Part shown: positions 1-8,044 of the stretch, in pieces
Position numbering within the stretch: the first letter of the stretch is position 1
How the letters are laid out: each line of letters opens with the position of its first letter
NCBI RefSeq assembly: GCF_029278605.1
Contig: NZ_CP119573.1
Coordinates: 1,984,001-2,048,000 of the forward strand
Length of the DNA: 64,000 nucleotides
Reading direction: 5' to 3'
DNA from: Cupriavidus sp. WKF15
GTDB taxonomy: Bacteria > Pseudomonadota > Gammaproteobacteria > Burkholderiales > Burkholderiaceae
Program-made: the position numbers and the translations under genes
The notes under the pieces: model-generated
Told to the model about the DNA's origin: nothing
What the model saw: only the letters and a program-made list of their open reading frames with translations
The model's database searches: none

Positions 1-5
1 GTCTG

Positions 6-1250
6 ATGCAAGCTCGTCCACTTGAAGGAATTCGCGTCATCGACTACAGCCACTTCCTGGCCGGTCCGTACGTGGGACGCTGCCTGGCGGCTCTCGGTGC
101 GGAGGTGATCAAGGTCGAGCGCCCTGGCAGCGGTGACGCCGGCCGGCAGCATGCCACCGTCCTCGATGACCAGCAAAGCGGTTACTTTCTCCAGCTCAAC
201 ATGGGCAAACGCGGCGTGAGCGTCAACATGAAGGATCCGCGCGGCAAGGCCTTCATGCAACGGTTGTGTGATTCGGCCGACGTGTTCGTCGAGAACTACC
301 GCCCGGGCGCGCTGGAAAAGCTGGGACTGGGCTATGCCGACTTGTCGGCGCGCAACCCCGGCCTCATCTATTGCTCAATTTCTGCCTACGGCCACACCGG
401 GCCTGACGCGCATCGGGCCGGCTTCGGACTAATCGCCGAGGCCAAGAGCGGCATCATGCAGATGATTGGCACGCCGGGCGAGGCGCCCCCTTTGCTTCGC
501 ATCTCACTGGGCGACATGTACACCGGCATCCACGCCGTCGCCGCCATCAACGCGGCGCTGCTCGGGCGGGTCAAGTCGGGTAAGGGCCAGCATATCGATA
601 TGGCGCTATACGACACGCTGGTCTCCATGCACGAGTATGCGGTGCAGTGCTACACGCTCTCGGGCGGCAGGGTCCTGCCCGAGCAGACCGGGCATGACAT
701 GCCGACGTCGACGCTGTACGGAGTGTTCACCGCGGCCGACGGATACGTCGTGATTGCCGCGCAGGTCGACGATGCATGGCGGCGTTTCGCAGCCCTCGTC
801 GAATCCCACGGTGGCCCGGAAGGCTTTGGCTCTGACTCCCGCTTCTACAGTCTCAATGGGCGCAACGCCGGACGTGAGGAAATTCTAGCCGTCATCAATC
901 CGTGGGTCGCGGCGCGACGTGTGTCGGAAGTTCTCGCCCTGCTGGACAGCATCGACGTCCCTTGCGCAAAGGTGCAACGCATCGACGAGGTGCTGGCCGA
1001 TCCGCAGATTCAGGCGCGCGGCATGATCGTGGAACAGGAACATCCGCGCTATGGGGCGTTGAGGTTGCCCAATTTGCCGTTCCGGTTTTCCGACTGCGAC
1101 ACCACTATTTATCAGGTGGCCCCCGACCTGGGCCAGCACAACACTACTGTCGCAGCGAGTCTCGGCTACACAGACCAGGAAATCGCCTCTCTTGAAGAGG
1201 ATGGTGTCTTCTACAGTGCGCGGGTCGATACGAGCGCCGCGACTGCGTAG
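6..1250 (+). CDS. CaiB/BaiF family CoA-transferase (class III)
   Basis: The 414-residue product is full length for class III CoA-transferases (formyl-CoA transferase, CaiB, BaiF), which move CoA between carboxylic acids in the cytosol. The N-terminus reads PLEGIRVIDYSHFLAGPY and is followed by LGAEVIKVERP, both typical of the CoA-binding fold. The catalytic aspartate that forms the acyl-enzyme anhydride is probably D170 in ISLGDMYTG. The ATG at 6 is at the very edge of the window, so a start further upstream cannot be excluded. The MHS transporter begins about 100 bp downstream, suggesting joint use with the transporter, AroE and AroQ genes. The acid substrate is unknown; an acid entering by that transporter is inference. 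Confidence 0.85.
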   Translation: MQARPLEGIRVIDYSHFLAGPYVGRCLAALGAEVIKVERPGSGDAGRQHATVLDDQQSGYFLQLNMGKRGVSVNMKDPRGKAFMQRLCDSADVFVENYRPGALEKLGLGYADLSARNPGLIYCSISAYGHTGPDAHRAGFGLIAEAKSGIMQMIGTPGEAPPLLRISLGDMYTGIHAVAAINAALLGRVKSGKGQHIDMALYDTLVSMHEYAVQCYTLSGGRVLPEQTGHDMPTSTLYGVFTAADGYVVIAAQVDDAWRRFAALVESHGGPEGFGSDSRFYSLNGRNAGREEILAVINPWVAARRVSEVLALLDSIDVPCAKVQRIDEVLADPQIQARGMIVEQEHPRYGALRLPNLPFRFSDCDTTIYQVAPDLGQHNTTVAASLGYTDQEIASLEEDGVFYSARVDTSAATA

Positions 1251-1353
1251 TTCGCAATTCTTGAGAATACCCGGCAAGGGAAACAGTACAGAACGCCGGC
1301 GGAGGCCACTCCAGAAGGGCAGCGCCGGCTTTGGAACACGTCAGGAGACAAGC

Positions 1354-2760
1354 ATGACAACTGCAACGGCTCACGAGCCCCAAGGCAAACACCAATCAAG
1401 GAAAGCCGCTGCCAGCGGCTGGATCGGTTCGGCGCTTGAATACTATGACTTCTTCATTTACGCCACAGCGTCGGCATTGATCTTTCCCCAGATCTTCTTT
1501 CCAAAAGGCAATGCGACGACGGCCATCATCGCGTCGCTGGCCACCTACGGCGTTGGCTACGTGGCACGCCCTATCGGCGCCTTTGTGCTTGGCCATCTCG
1601 GAGACACGCATGGTCGCAAGAACGTCCTCGTGTGGTGCATGTTCCTGATGGGCTTTTCGACCATCGGCGTGGGACTGCTGCCCACGTACGATCAGGTCGG
1701 CCTGCTGGCCCCAGCGCTTCTAGTGATGCTGCGGTTGGCGCAGGGCTTCGCTGTCGCGGGAGAAATCTCCGGCGCGAGTTCCATGATTCTGGAGCATGCC
1801 CCGTTCGGACGGCGTGGCTATTTCGCGAGCTTCACGCTACAGGGCGTGCAGGCCGGACAAGTCCTGGCAGCCGCGGTGTTCCTGCCTTTGGCGCACTATA
1901 TGCCGGCCGATCAGTTCAATAGCTGGGGGTGGCGTATTCCTTTCCTGCTTAGCTTCGTAGTCATCGTTGCTGGCTGGGTCATTCGCCGTGAAGTGAGTGA
2001 GACTCCTGCCTTTGCTGAAGAGGGGCGCGAGGGCCGCTCCCGGTCACCCGTCATCGACGCTATCAAGTTCAGTTGGCCGGATATGCTTCGCGTCGTTTGC
2101 ATGGCCCTGATGAATGTCATCCCGGTGGTCGCCACTATCTTCGGTGCGGCATACGCTGTTCAGCCAGCCTATGGCATTGGGTTGGACAAAGACCTGTATC
2201 TCTGGATTCCGGTGGTCGGCAACATTGTGGCCGTGTTGGTCATTCCCTTCGTGGGAAACCTGTCCGACAAGATTGGTCGCAAGCCGCCGCTCATCATCGG
2301 AGCGCTGACATCTGGCTTCCTCGCCTTCGTCTATCTCTACGCGATCAGCATCAAGAACGTTCCGCTGGCCTTTGGGATGTCGATACTGATGTGGGGCATT
2401 GTCTACCAGGGCTACAACGCCGTATTCCCGAGCTTCTACCCGGAACTGTTCCCGACCCGCACCCGTGTCTCGGCCATGGCGATCTCGCAGAACATCGGCA
2501 CGGCGGCGACGGCGATGCTGCCGGCGCTCTTTACGGCCGTGGCGCCTCCCGGTTCTGCCAACGTTTGGCTGACCGTTGGCAGCATTGCGTTCGGTATCAC
2601 CATCATCGCAGCGCTTGCCGCATTCAGCGCACGAGAGACATACCGGGTTCACATGAACAACTTGGGTGAGCCAGGGACAGAGCCTGTCAGCAAAGTGGAG
2701 TATGACCGGATGCGCGCACAGTCGCTGACCGCCCCCGGCATGGGCCGCCCGGCAGTTTGA
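1354..2760 (+). CDS. MHS-family MFS transporter (shikimate/citrate-proline symporter type)
   Basis: This 468-residue inner-membrane carrier belongs to the metabolite:H+ symporter family (ShiA, ProP, KgtP relatives). Family marks are GSALEYYDFFIYA near residues 25-37, the loop 2-3 signature GHLGDTHGRKN at 80-90 and its second-half copy NLSDKIGRKPP. About twelve hydrophobic segments are visible. I chose the ATG at 1354 because CAGGAG lies 7 bp before it and the protein then begins like other MHS members. The open frame extends back to 1192, but the extra 54 residues overlap the CoA-transferase and do not look like a transporter N-terminus. AroE and AroQ homologues downstream suggest a shikimate- or quinate-like substrate, which is inferred. 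Confidence 0.85.
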   Translation: MTTATAHEPQGKHQSRKAAASGWIGSALEYYDFFIYATASALIFPQIFFPKGNATTAIIASLATYGVGYVARPIGAFVLGHLGDTHGRKNVLVWCMFLMGFSTIGVGLLPTYDQVGLLAPALLVMLRLAQGFAVAGEISGASSMILEHAPFGRRGYFASFTLQGVQAGQVLAAAVFLPLAHYMPADQFNSWGWRIPFLLSFVVIVAGWVIRREVSETPAFAEEGREGRSRSPVIDAIKFSWPDMLRVVCMALMNVIPVVATIFGAAYAVQPAYGIGLDKDLYLWIPVVGNIVAVLVIPFVGNLSDKIGRKPPLIIGALTSGFLAFVYLYAISIKNVPLAFGMSILMWGIVYQGYNAVFPSFYPELFPTRTRVSAMAISQNIGTAATAMLPALFTAVAPPGSANVWLTVGSIAFGITIIAALAAFSARETYRVHMNNLGEPGTEPVSKVEYDRMRAQSLTAPGMGRPAV

Positions 2761-2932
2761 GGCTGTCAGTCTGTTTGACACACGAGGCACCAATCAGGAG
2801 GCAGTTGTGAAGACCATCCGCTGCCGTCGGCTTCCAGCTCGCCTGAGCAGGAGGAAGGCGATGCCCCCAACCCCCCCCCACCTCACTCTATCCACGACAT
2901 CCCACCGGCCGTGACCGGTACATGGAGAAATC

Positions 2933-3754
2933 ATGACTGACCGTTACGCCGTCATCGGCAATCCTATACAACATAGCAAATCGCCCTTGATCCATACCGC
3001 GTTTGGGAGCGCAACCGGTCAAGATATCGAGTACGGCAAGATTGAGGGGGCAATCGGTGAGTTCGCCGCCACCGCGGATGCATTTCGTGCAGCCGGGGGG
3101 AAGGGAATGAACATCACCGCACCGTTCAAGCTCGATGCATTTGCCTACTCCACCGACCGGTCTCCCGCAGCCGAACTGGCTGGCGCGGCTAATGCCATCA
3201 AGTTTGATGGCGATCGGGTCTGCGCCGAGAATTTCGACGGCGTCGGCCTGGTACGGGACGTGGTCCACAATTTGAAACGTCCCCTCCGTGGCAAGCGAAT
3301 CCTACTTCTTGGTGCCGGCGGAGCAGCACGAGGCGCGCTGCTTCCTTTTTTGGCTGAACGTCCCGCCGAACTTGTGATCGCAAACAGGTCGCTCGACAAA
3401 GCGCTGATGCTGGCGAGCATTGGCTCGGAACATGGTGCAGTGACCGGCTGTACCTACCAGGATCTGATCGCGCAGAAGTTTGACATCGTTTTTAATGCTA
3501 CGTCGGCGAGCCTGCGCGGCGAACTTCCTCCAGTGCACGCGATGGTGTTTCTCCCGGGTGCCCTTGCTTATGAACTGGCCTACGGCAAAGGCCTCACACC
3601 TTTCCTTCGGCTGGCGCAAAACGCGGGCGTTGCCCATCTCGCGGATGGCGTTGGCATGCTTGCAGAACAGGCTGCTGAAGCGTTCGCATGGTGGCGAGGC
3701 GTGCGGCCTGATACCAGGGAAGTGATCAACCGGCTCACCGTTCCACTGGTTTGA
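2933..3754 (+). CDS. aroE: Shikimate dehydrogenase-like protein
   Basis: The 273-residue protein has the two-domain shikimate/quinate dehydrogenase plan. Residues 9-18 (GNPIQHSKSP) form the substrate-binding start, K66 in NITAPFK is the catalytic lysine position, D102 in ENFDGVG the catalytic aspartate position, and LLGAGGAARG the dinucleotide loop. Known members interconvert 3-dehydroshikimate and shikimate with NADP(H). It lies between an MHS carrier and an AroQ homologue, not with aromatic amino-acid genes. This suggests a catabolic paralogue working on imported hydroaromatic acids rather than the housekeeping enzyme. ENFDG in place of the usual NTDG shows divergence. The ATG at 2933 follows ATGGAGAAATC. 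Confidence 0.85.
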   Translation: MTDRYAVIGNPIQHSKSPLIHTAFGSATGQDIEYGKIEGAIGEFAATADAFRAAGGKGMNITAPFKLDAFAYSTDRSPAAELAGAANAIKFDGDRVCAENFDGVGLVRDVVHNLKRPLRGKRILLLGAGGAARGALLPFLAERPAELVIANRSLDKALMLASIGSEHGAVTGCTYQDLIAQKFDIVFNATSASLRGELPPVHAMVFLPGALAYELAYGKGLTPFLRLAQNAGVAHLADGVGMLAEQAAEAFAWWRGVRPDTREVINRLTVPLV

Positions 3755-3903
3755 CATAGTTGGACGGTTCGCTCGGGTACATACGGGCCGCCACGCGGCC
3801 GACTCGGCCGCGTGGGGAACTATGCAAGCCCGCCTGTGGAACGACTCATTTGCGGCGCCCCCCACGTCGTGCCATGAAATGGCGTAGCAGACATCGGCGA
3901 GAC

Positions 3904-4008
3904 CGCCTTTATCCGCCTTTTTTATTCACTGTCTGGAACCTGCGCATCACCGAAGCCATCGTCACGGCAGCGCGGTCCGGCTCGGTAGTCGAACTGCCGC
4001 GCGATTAA
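3904..4008 (+). pseudogene. C-terminal remnant of a Gfo/Idh/MocA oxidoreductase
   Basis: In frame with the TAA at 4006-4008, the last 35 codons read like the tail of a Gfo/Idh/MocA-type dehydrogenase: FTVWNLRITEAIVTAARSG, then a short beta strand. No start or Rossmann domain precedes it, and the upstream in-frame sequence is unlike the family. This suggests that a deletion removed the rest of the gene between aroE and the AroQ homologue. The identification rests on about 30 residues only. Confidence 0.45.
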
Positions 4009-4037
4009 CCTTGCATATCCTAATCTAAGGAGTAGTA

Positions 4038-4478
4038 ATGAAAGTTCTTATGCTTCATGGCATCAATCACAACATGTTCGGCAAGCGGGATCCGGTCCAA
4101 TACGGGACCATCACGTTGAACGAGATTGACGAAAAGCTGCATGCTCTCGGGCGAGAGCTTGGCGCCAAGGTCGACAGCTTTCAAACAAATAGTGAGGGCG
4201 AAATGTGTGAGCGTATCCACCAGGCCTTCTTCGATGGTGTAGACGCCGTGCTGATCAATGCTGGCGCTTGGACACACTATAGCTATGGAATCCGCGATGC
4301 GTTGGCGATTCTGACCGTACCTGTCATCGAGGTCCACATGTCGAACATCCACGCCCGAGAAGCATTCCGGCACCACTCGGTATTCGCTGAAGTTGTGAAT
4401 GGACAAATCTCCGGGTTGGGCGTCGACAGCTATTTGCTCGCATTGCGGGGAGCGGTCGCTGCGGCAACGGGGCGTTAA
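4038..4478 (+). CDS. aroQ: Type II 3-dehydroquinate dehydratase-like protein
   Basis: At 146 residues this matches type II dehydroquinases, dodecameric cytosolic enzymes that interconvert 3-dehydroquinate and 3-dehydroshikimate. Catalytic positions are kept: R17 and Y22 in FGKRDPVQYG, N74 and H80 in INAGAWTHYS, H100 and R107 in EVHMSNIHAR, and the motif FRHHSV. The protein is clearly divergent. The opening NGPNLN is replaced by HGINHN, NHEG by NSEG and NPGA by NAGA. The paralogue may therefore have another or broader substrate. GGAG sits 9 bp before the ATG at 4038. With aroE and the MHS carrier it suggests hydroaromatic-acid catabolism. Confidence 0.85.
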   Translation: MKVLMLHGINHNMFGKRDPVQYGTITLNEIDEKLHALGRELGAKVDSFQTNSEGEMCERIHQAFFDGVDAVLINAGAWTHYSYGIRDALAILTVPVIEVHMSNIHAREAFRHHSVFAEVVNGQISGLGVDSYLLALRGAVAAATGR

Positions 4479-4731
4479 AGCGACCGTTGATCAGCGGTGG
4501 AGTTGATGTCGTCGGAGTGGCATGCGTCAGCGGTGCTGGAAGGGCCACCCTGCGCCAGAGAATGCACTGATGTATGACTATTGATTTGATCTGGCTTGCC
4601 GGATTGGCGCCCGCCTTCGCTTTCCGCAGGGCAAGGCACCTCTTGTCCTGGTGCCCGTGCGAACGATGCCGATTCCGTCGTCAGACGGCCTGCGGCTTTG
4701 CTCGGCGCTGGCAGGATTGCGCGACTATGAG

Positions 4732-4746
4732 CCAGGCATAGCCTGG
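4732..4746 (-). terminator. Short hairpin after the MocR gene
   Basis: CCAGGC-ATA-GCCTGG is a perfect 6-bp stem with a 3-nt loop just beyond the stop of the minus-strand regulator and before the convergent aroQ end. There is no T-run, so termination is only possible. Confidence 0.3.
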
Positions 4747-4747
4747 A

Positions 4748-6214
4748 CTACAGCATGGCCGAATGCAGATGGTGCGGATCGTCAAGCGTATCCGCGACGA
4801 TCTGCAGCGACTCCTCGATCTCGTCCCGCTCGCCGGGCCCGCCAAGGCAAAGCCGGATCGCATCGGGCGGGTTGCCATCCGTCGAGAAGGCCGCGCTCGA
4901 CACGGCGCCGATGCCGCGCGAACGCAGGTGCAAGGCCAGTTCAGACGGGCGCCAGGCATTGCCGGTGCCCAGATGCAGCCAGAGGTGGAAACCCTCCGGA
5001 TCGGCGGCGTAAGTGCGGCCGGCCAGCACGCGCGTGGCGATGGCCTGGCGTGCGGCATTTTCCTGCCTGACTGCGGCAAGCATCTCATCGGCCGTGCCGT
5101 CCTTGATCCAGGCCGTGGCCAGCAAATTGGTGAACGGGCTGGCCATCACGGTGGTGGCGCGCAACGTGCCTGCCAGGCGCTGGCTTTGCCTGGCTGAGGG
5201 CGCATGGACGAACGCCGTGCGCAAGCCGGCGCCGAAGCATTTCGACAGGCCGGTCATGTAGTAGGTCAGTTCCGGGGCCAGCGCTGCAAAGGTGTCCGGG
5301 GTGCGCCGGGGCAGCATGCCATAGGCATCGTCCTCGATGATCGGCACGTTATAGCGTAGCGCGATATCGGCGAGGATCTCGCGGCGTCCCTGGGACATCG
5401 TGCGCGTGCTTGGGTTCTGGATGGTGGGGTTGCAATAAAGCGCTGCGGGCTTGTGCGCCTTGCAGAAGTTCTCGAAGGCGCTGCCGATCATGCCATCCTC
5501 GTCGCCTGGCAGTGCCTGCAGCTGGACCCCGAGTTGCGCAGCAATGGCCTTGATCCCGGGATAGGCCAGTGCCTCAACGCATAGCGTCTGTCCGCCGCGC
5601 GCCAGTTGCGACAGCAGGGCAACCAGCGCGCTGTGGATGCCCGGGCAGATGAGCAGCGTTTCGCTGGCTGCCGTCGGCACGAGCCGGCGCAGCCAGGCCG
5701 TCACGGCCGCACGGTCGGCCGGCGTGCCGCCGAAATCCTGGTAGCGCAGCAGCGTGTACGGATCCGTCCCGGCGAGGAGTGCCGCCGACGATTCACGCAG
5801 CCGCGTTGCCAGCGCGGGGGGCTCCGGCGGCATGTTCATCGTCATTTCGGCGCTGGTGCCGGCGCGCAGCGGCAGAGCCGGCGCCCGGCCACGCACATAG
5901 GTGCCGCTGCCGGCCTTGGCATCGATCAGCCCGCGCTTGCGCGCCTCGCCGTAGGCGCGCGCGACGGTGGTGTAGTTCAGGTCCAGCGCCTCGGCCAGGT
6001 CGCGCAAGCCGGGCAGCCGGTCACGCGCCTGCAGGCGCCCGTCGGCAAGTGCCTCCTCGATCAGGTCGGGAATGGTCAGGTAGGCGGGCTTGGGGCTGTC
6101 TGCAATGCGCTTTGCCCAATGACTGGTCAGGCCGGACAAGATTCTCTCCAAACGGGGCTGCGCCGTCGTGGCGCCGCGCAAATGAATGCATGGTGCGTGC
6201 CAGTTTGATTGCAT
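4748..6214 (-). CDS. MocR-type regulator (GntR HTH fused to PLP aminotransferase fold)
   Basis: The protein has an N-terminal winged helix (RLQARDRLPGLRDLAEALDL and TVARAYGEARKRGLI, then the wing GSGTYVRG) followed by a class I aminotransferase domain. In that domain VPIIEDDAYG holds the PLP-pyridine aspartate and TGLSKCFGAGLR the Schiff-base lysine. MocR proteins (PdxR, GabR, TauR) bind PLP and an amino compound and act as activators or repressors. It is divergent from the nitrilase operon and probably controls it through the repeats at 6332-6372. The frame is open to 6301. I chose the ATG at 6214 (488 aa), but a TTG near 6135 directly upstream of the conserved region is also possible. Confidence 0.85.
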   Translation of the reverse strand: MQSNWHAPCIHLRGATTAQPRLERILSGLTSHWAKRIADSPKPAYLTIPDLIEEALADGRLQARDRLPGLRDLAEALDLNYTTVARAYGEARKRGLIDAKAGSGTYVRGRAPALPLRAGTSAEMTMNMPPEPPALATRLRESSAALLAGTDPYTLLRYQDFGGTPADRAAVTAWLRRLVPTAASETLLICPGIHSALVALLSQLARGGQTLCVEALAYPGIKAIAAQLGVQLQALPGDEDGMIGSAFENFCKAHKPAALYCNPTIQNPSTRTMSQGRREILADIALRYNVPIIEDDAYGMLPRRTPDTFAALAPELTYYMTGLSKCFGAGLRTAFVHAPSARQSQRLAGTLRATTVMASPFTNLLATAWIKDGTADEMLAAVRQENAARQAIATRVLAGRTYAADPEGFHLWLHLGTGNAWRPSELALHLRSRGIGAVSSAAFSTDGNPPDAIRLCLGGPGERDEIEESLQIVADTLDDPHHLHSAML

Positions 6215-6331
6215 CTGAATGGCTGCATGATGGTGCGCAGGCCGTCTGGCCGCACCATCTAAATGCAGTGTGCAGCGGCGCACGACGCGATTCTGGTGCA
6301 ATCGTCAGGCGCCCTTCGTGTTGCGATTAAG

Positions 6332-6372
6332 CCATGCGGGCCATGCGATCAATGATGCGATCGATCGCATGG
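6332..6372. promoter_or_regulatory. Probable MocR operator: direct plus inverted repeats
   Basis: CCATGCGATC at 6341-6350 is matched by its exact inverse GATCGCATGG at 6363-6372. ATGCGATC recurs directly at 6355-6362, so 6355-6370 is a perfect 16-bp palindrome. A partial copy, CCATGCGGG, lies at 6332-6340. Mixed direct and inverted half-sites are typical of MocR targets. The position between the regulator and the nitrilase operon supports this reading. Confidence 0.6.
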
Positions 6373-6416
6373 CGACTGCTTGATCGGGCATTGATCGGAG
6401 GGGTGAATCCGGTTGA

Positions 6417-6432
6417 TGGCATATCGGTTGCA
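6417..6432 (+). promoter_or_regulatory. Sigma-54 (-24/-12) promoter candidate for the nitrilase operon
   Basis: TGGCATATCGGTTGCA matches the consensus TGGCACG-N4-TTGCW except at two positions. It has the essential GG and GC dinucleotides at the required 10-bp spacing (6418-6419 and 6430-6431). Transcription would start near 6443, about 80 bp before the first gene. Sigma-54 use fits nitrogen-regulated Nit1C clusters, but no NtrC-type enhancer site was convincing. Confidence 0.5.
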
Positions 6433-6524
6433 CAAACTGGACCGTCGGCGACAGCGCCGGCCCGGGGTGGCGGATTGCGCCGCACCGGCTTGTCCGAACC
6501 GCAACCCACTCACTGGAGTACAGC

Positions 6525-7007
6525 ATGCCCGCAGTCAACAAACCTGCCCATCAGGATGGCGATTTCCTGGTCGATTTCGAAGAGAAGGTGTTCGAGGACG
6601 TCAAGGCAGAACCCGGCGAGAAGGCGCTGGTGACCTTTCATACCGTGGCCTTCGAGGGATCGATCGGTTTCGTCAACCTGCTGCAGGCCACGCGGCTGCA
6701 GCGCAAGGGCTTTGACACCAGCATCCTGCTGTACGGCCCGGGCGTCACCCTTGGCCTGCAGCGTGGCTTTCCGCGCCTGGGCGATGAAGCCTTTGCCGGC
6801 CACCTGAATTTCAACAAGCAACTGCGCAAGTTCATGGACGAGGGCGGCAAGGTCTATGCCTGCCGCTTCGCGCTGCAGGCTCTCTACGGCCATGGCGAAG
6901 CATCGCTCATCGAGGGCATTCGCCCGATCAATCCGCTCGACGTGCTGGACCTGAGGCTGATCCACCGCAAGGAGAACGCATTGATCATCGACACCTGGAC
7001 GGTCTGA
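6525..7007 (+). CDS. MSMEG_0572/Sll0783 family nitrogen-starvation protein (Nit1C)
   Basis: This 160-residue cytosolic protein is the usual first gene of Nit1C nitrilase clusters. These conserved seven-gene sets occur in actinobacteria, cyanobacteria and proteobacteria. Its biochemical role is not established. Visible features are a polar N-terminus with [20 protein letters not shown], a core [15 protein letters not shown] and [20 protein letters not shown], and a charged C-terminus ending in IDTWTV. The fold recalls DsrE-like sulfur-relay proteins, which is my impression only. The ATG at 6525 follows CACTGGAGTACAGC, with GGAG 8 bp upstream. The nitrilase starts 20 bp after its stop, so the two are cotranscribed. 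Confidence 0.85.
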   Translation: MPAVNKPAHQDGDFLVDFEEKVFEDVKAEPGEKALVTFHTVAFEGSIGFVNLLQATRLQRKGFDTSILLYGPGVTLGLQRGFPRLGDEAFAGHLNFNKQLRKFMDEGGKVYACRFALQALYGHGEASLIEGIRPINPLDVLDLRLIHRKENALIIDTWTV

Positions 7008-7027
7008 TCCAGCTCAGGGGTATCGCC

Positions 7028-8044
7028 ATGTCACAGAAACGCATTGTCCGCGCCGCGGCGGTCCAGATCTCGCCGGACCTGGAAAGCGGTGAGGGAACCC
7101 TGGCCAAGGTGCTTGAAGCCATCGAGAAGGCCGCGCGCGAGGGGGTGCAGCTGATCGTCTTCCCGGAAACGTTCGTGCCGTACTACCCGTACTTCTCGTT
7201 CGTGCGCCCGCCGGTGCAATCCGGAAGCGATCATCTGCGCCTGTACGAGCAGGCCGTGACGATACCCGGCCCCGTGACGCTGGCCGTCGCCGAACAGGCG
7301 AGGCAGCATGGCATGGTGGTCGTGCTCGGCGTCAACGAGCGCGACCACGGCAGCCTGTACAACACGCAGCTGATCTTCGACACGGAGGGGCGGCTTGCCG
7401 TCAAGCGGCGCAAGCTGACGCCAACCTTCCATGAACGCATGATCTGGGGGCAGGGCGATGCCGCTGGCCTCAAGGTGGTGCAGACCGCCATCGGCCGTGT
7501 CGGCGCGCTCGCGTGCTGGGAGCACTACAATCCGCTCGCGCGCTACGCGCTGATGACCCAGCATGAAGAGATCCATTGCAGCCAGTTTCCCGGCTCGCTG
7601 GTCGGTCCCATCTTCGCCGACCAGATCGAGGCAACGATTCGCCATCACGCGCTGGAAGCCGGCTGCTTCGTGGTCAATGCGACAGGTTGGCTCACCGATG
7701 CGCAGATCGCCTCGGTGACGACCGATCCCGTGCTGCAGAAGGCGCTGCGCGGCGGCTGCAACACAGCGATCGTCTCGCCAGAGGGGCAGCATCTCGCGCC
7801 GCCGCTGCGCGAAGGCGAAGGGATGGTGATCGCTGACCTCGACATGGCCCTCATCACCAAGCGCAAGCGCATGATGGACTCGGTGGGCCACTATGCGCGC
7901 CCCGAACTGCTCAGCCTCGCCATCAACGACCGGCCGGCGGCCACGGTGTCGGCCATGGGCGAATTTCCTCTTCCCACTTATCGGAGCCCCGATCATGCAA
8001 GCCAGCGAGACGATGTCGGCCTCGAGCCGGCAATTGATGACTGA
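7028..8044 (+). CDS. nitC: Nit6803-family nitrilase
   Basis: The 338-residue carbon-nitrogen hydrolase has the nitrilase triad E47 ([13 protein letters not shown]), K129 ([13 protein letters not shown]) and C163 ([13 protein letters not shown]). The C-x-E-x-x-N context around the nucleophile marks true nitrilases (R-CN to R-COOH plus ammonia) rather than amidases. Members in Nit1C clusters of pseudomonads have been linked to growth on cyanide, probably by hydrolysing nitriles formed from it. Length is normal for the Nit6803 group. It forms part of a tight operon and overlaps the radical SAM start by 50 bp, suggesting translational coupling. The physiological nitrile is unknown here. Confidence 0.93.
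   Translation: MSQKRIVRAAAVQISPDLESGEGTLAKVLEAIEKAAREGVQLIVFPETFVPYYPYFSFVRPPVQSGSDHLRLYEQAVTIPGPVTLAVAEQARQHGMVVVLGVNERDHGSLYNTQLIFDTEGRLAVKRRKLTPTFHERMIWGQGDAAGLKVVQTAIGRVGALACWEHYNPLARYALMTQHEEIHCSQFPGSLVGPIFADQIEATIRHHALEAGCFVVNATGWLTDAQIASVTTDPVLQKALRGGCNTAIVSPEGQHLAPPLREGEGMVIADLDMALITKRKRMMDSVGHYARPELLSLAINDRPAATVSAMGEFPLPTYRSPDHASQRDDVGLEPAIDD

Noticed and set aside
2044..2793. A 249-codon minus-strand frame opposite the MHS transporter
   Set aside because: Composition is atypical of protein (many His, Arg and Asp), and the sense strand is a clear transporter.
6190..6300. Possible NtrC enhancer sites (TGC/GGTGC repeats) upstream of the sigma-54 motif
   Set aside because: No pair had the spacing of the NtrC consensus, and part of the region may be coding for the MocR N-terminus.
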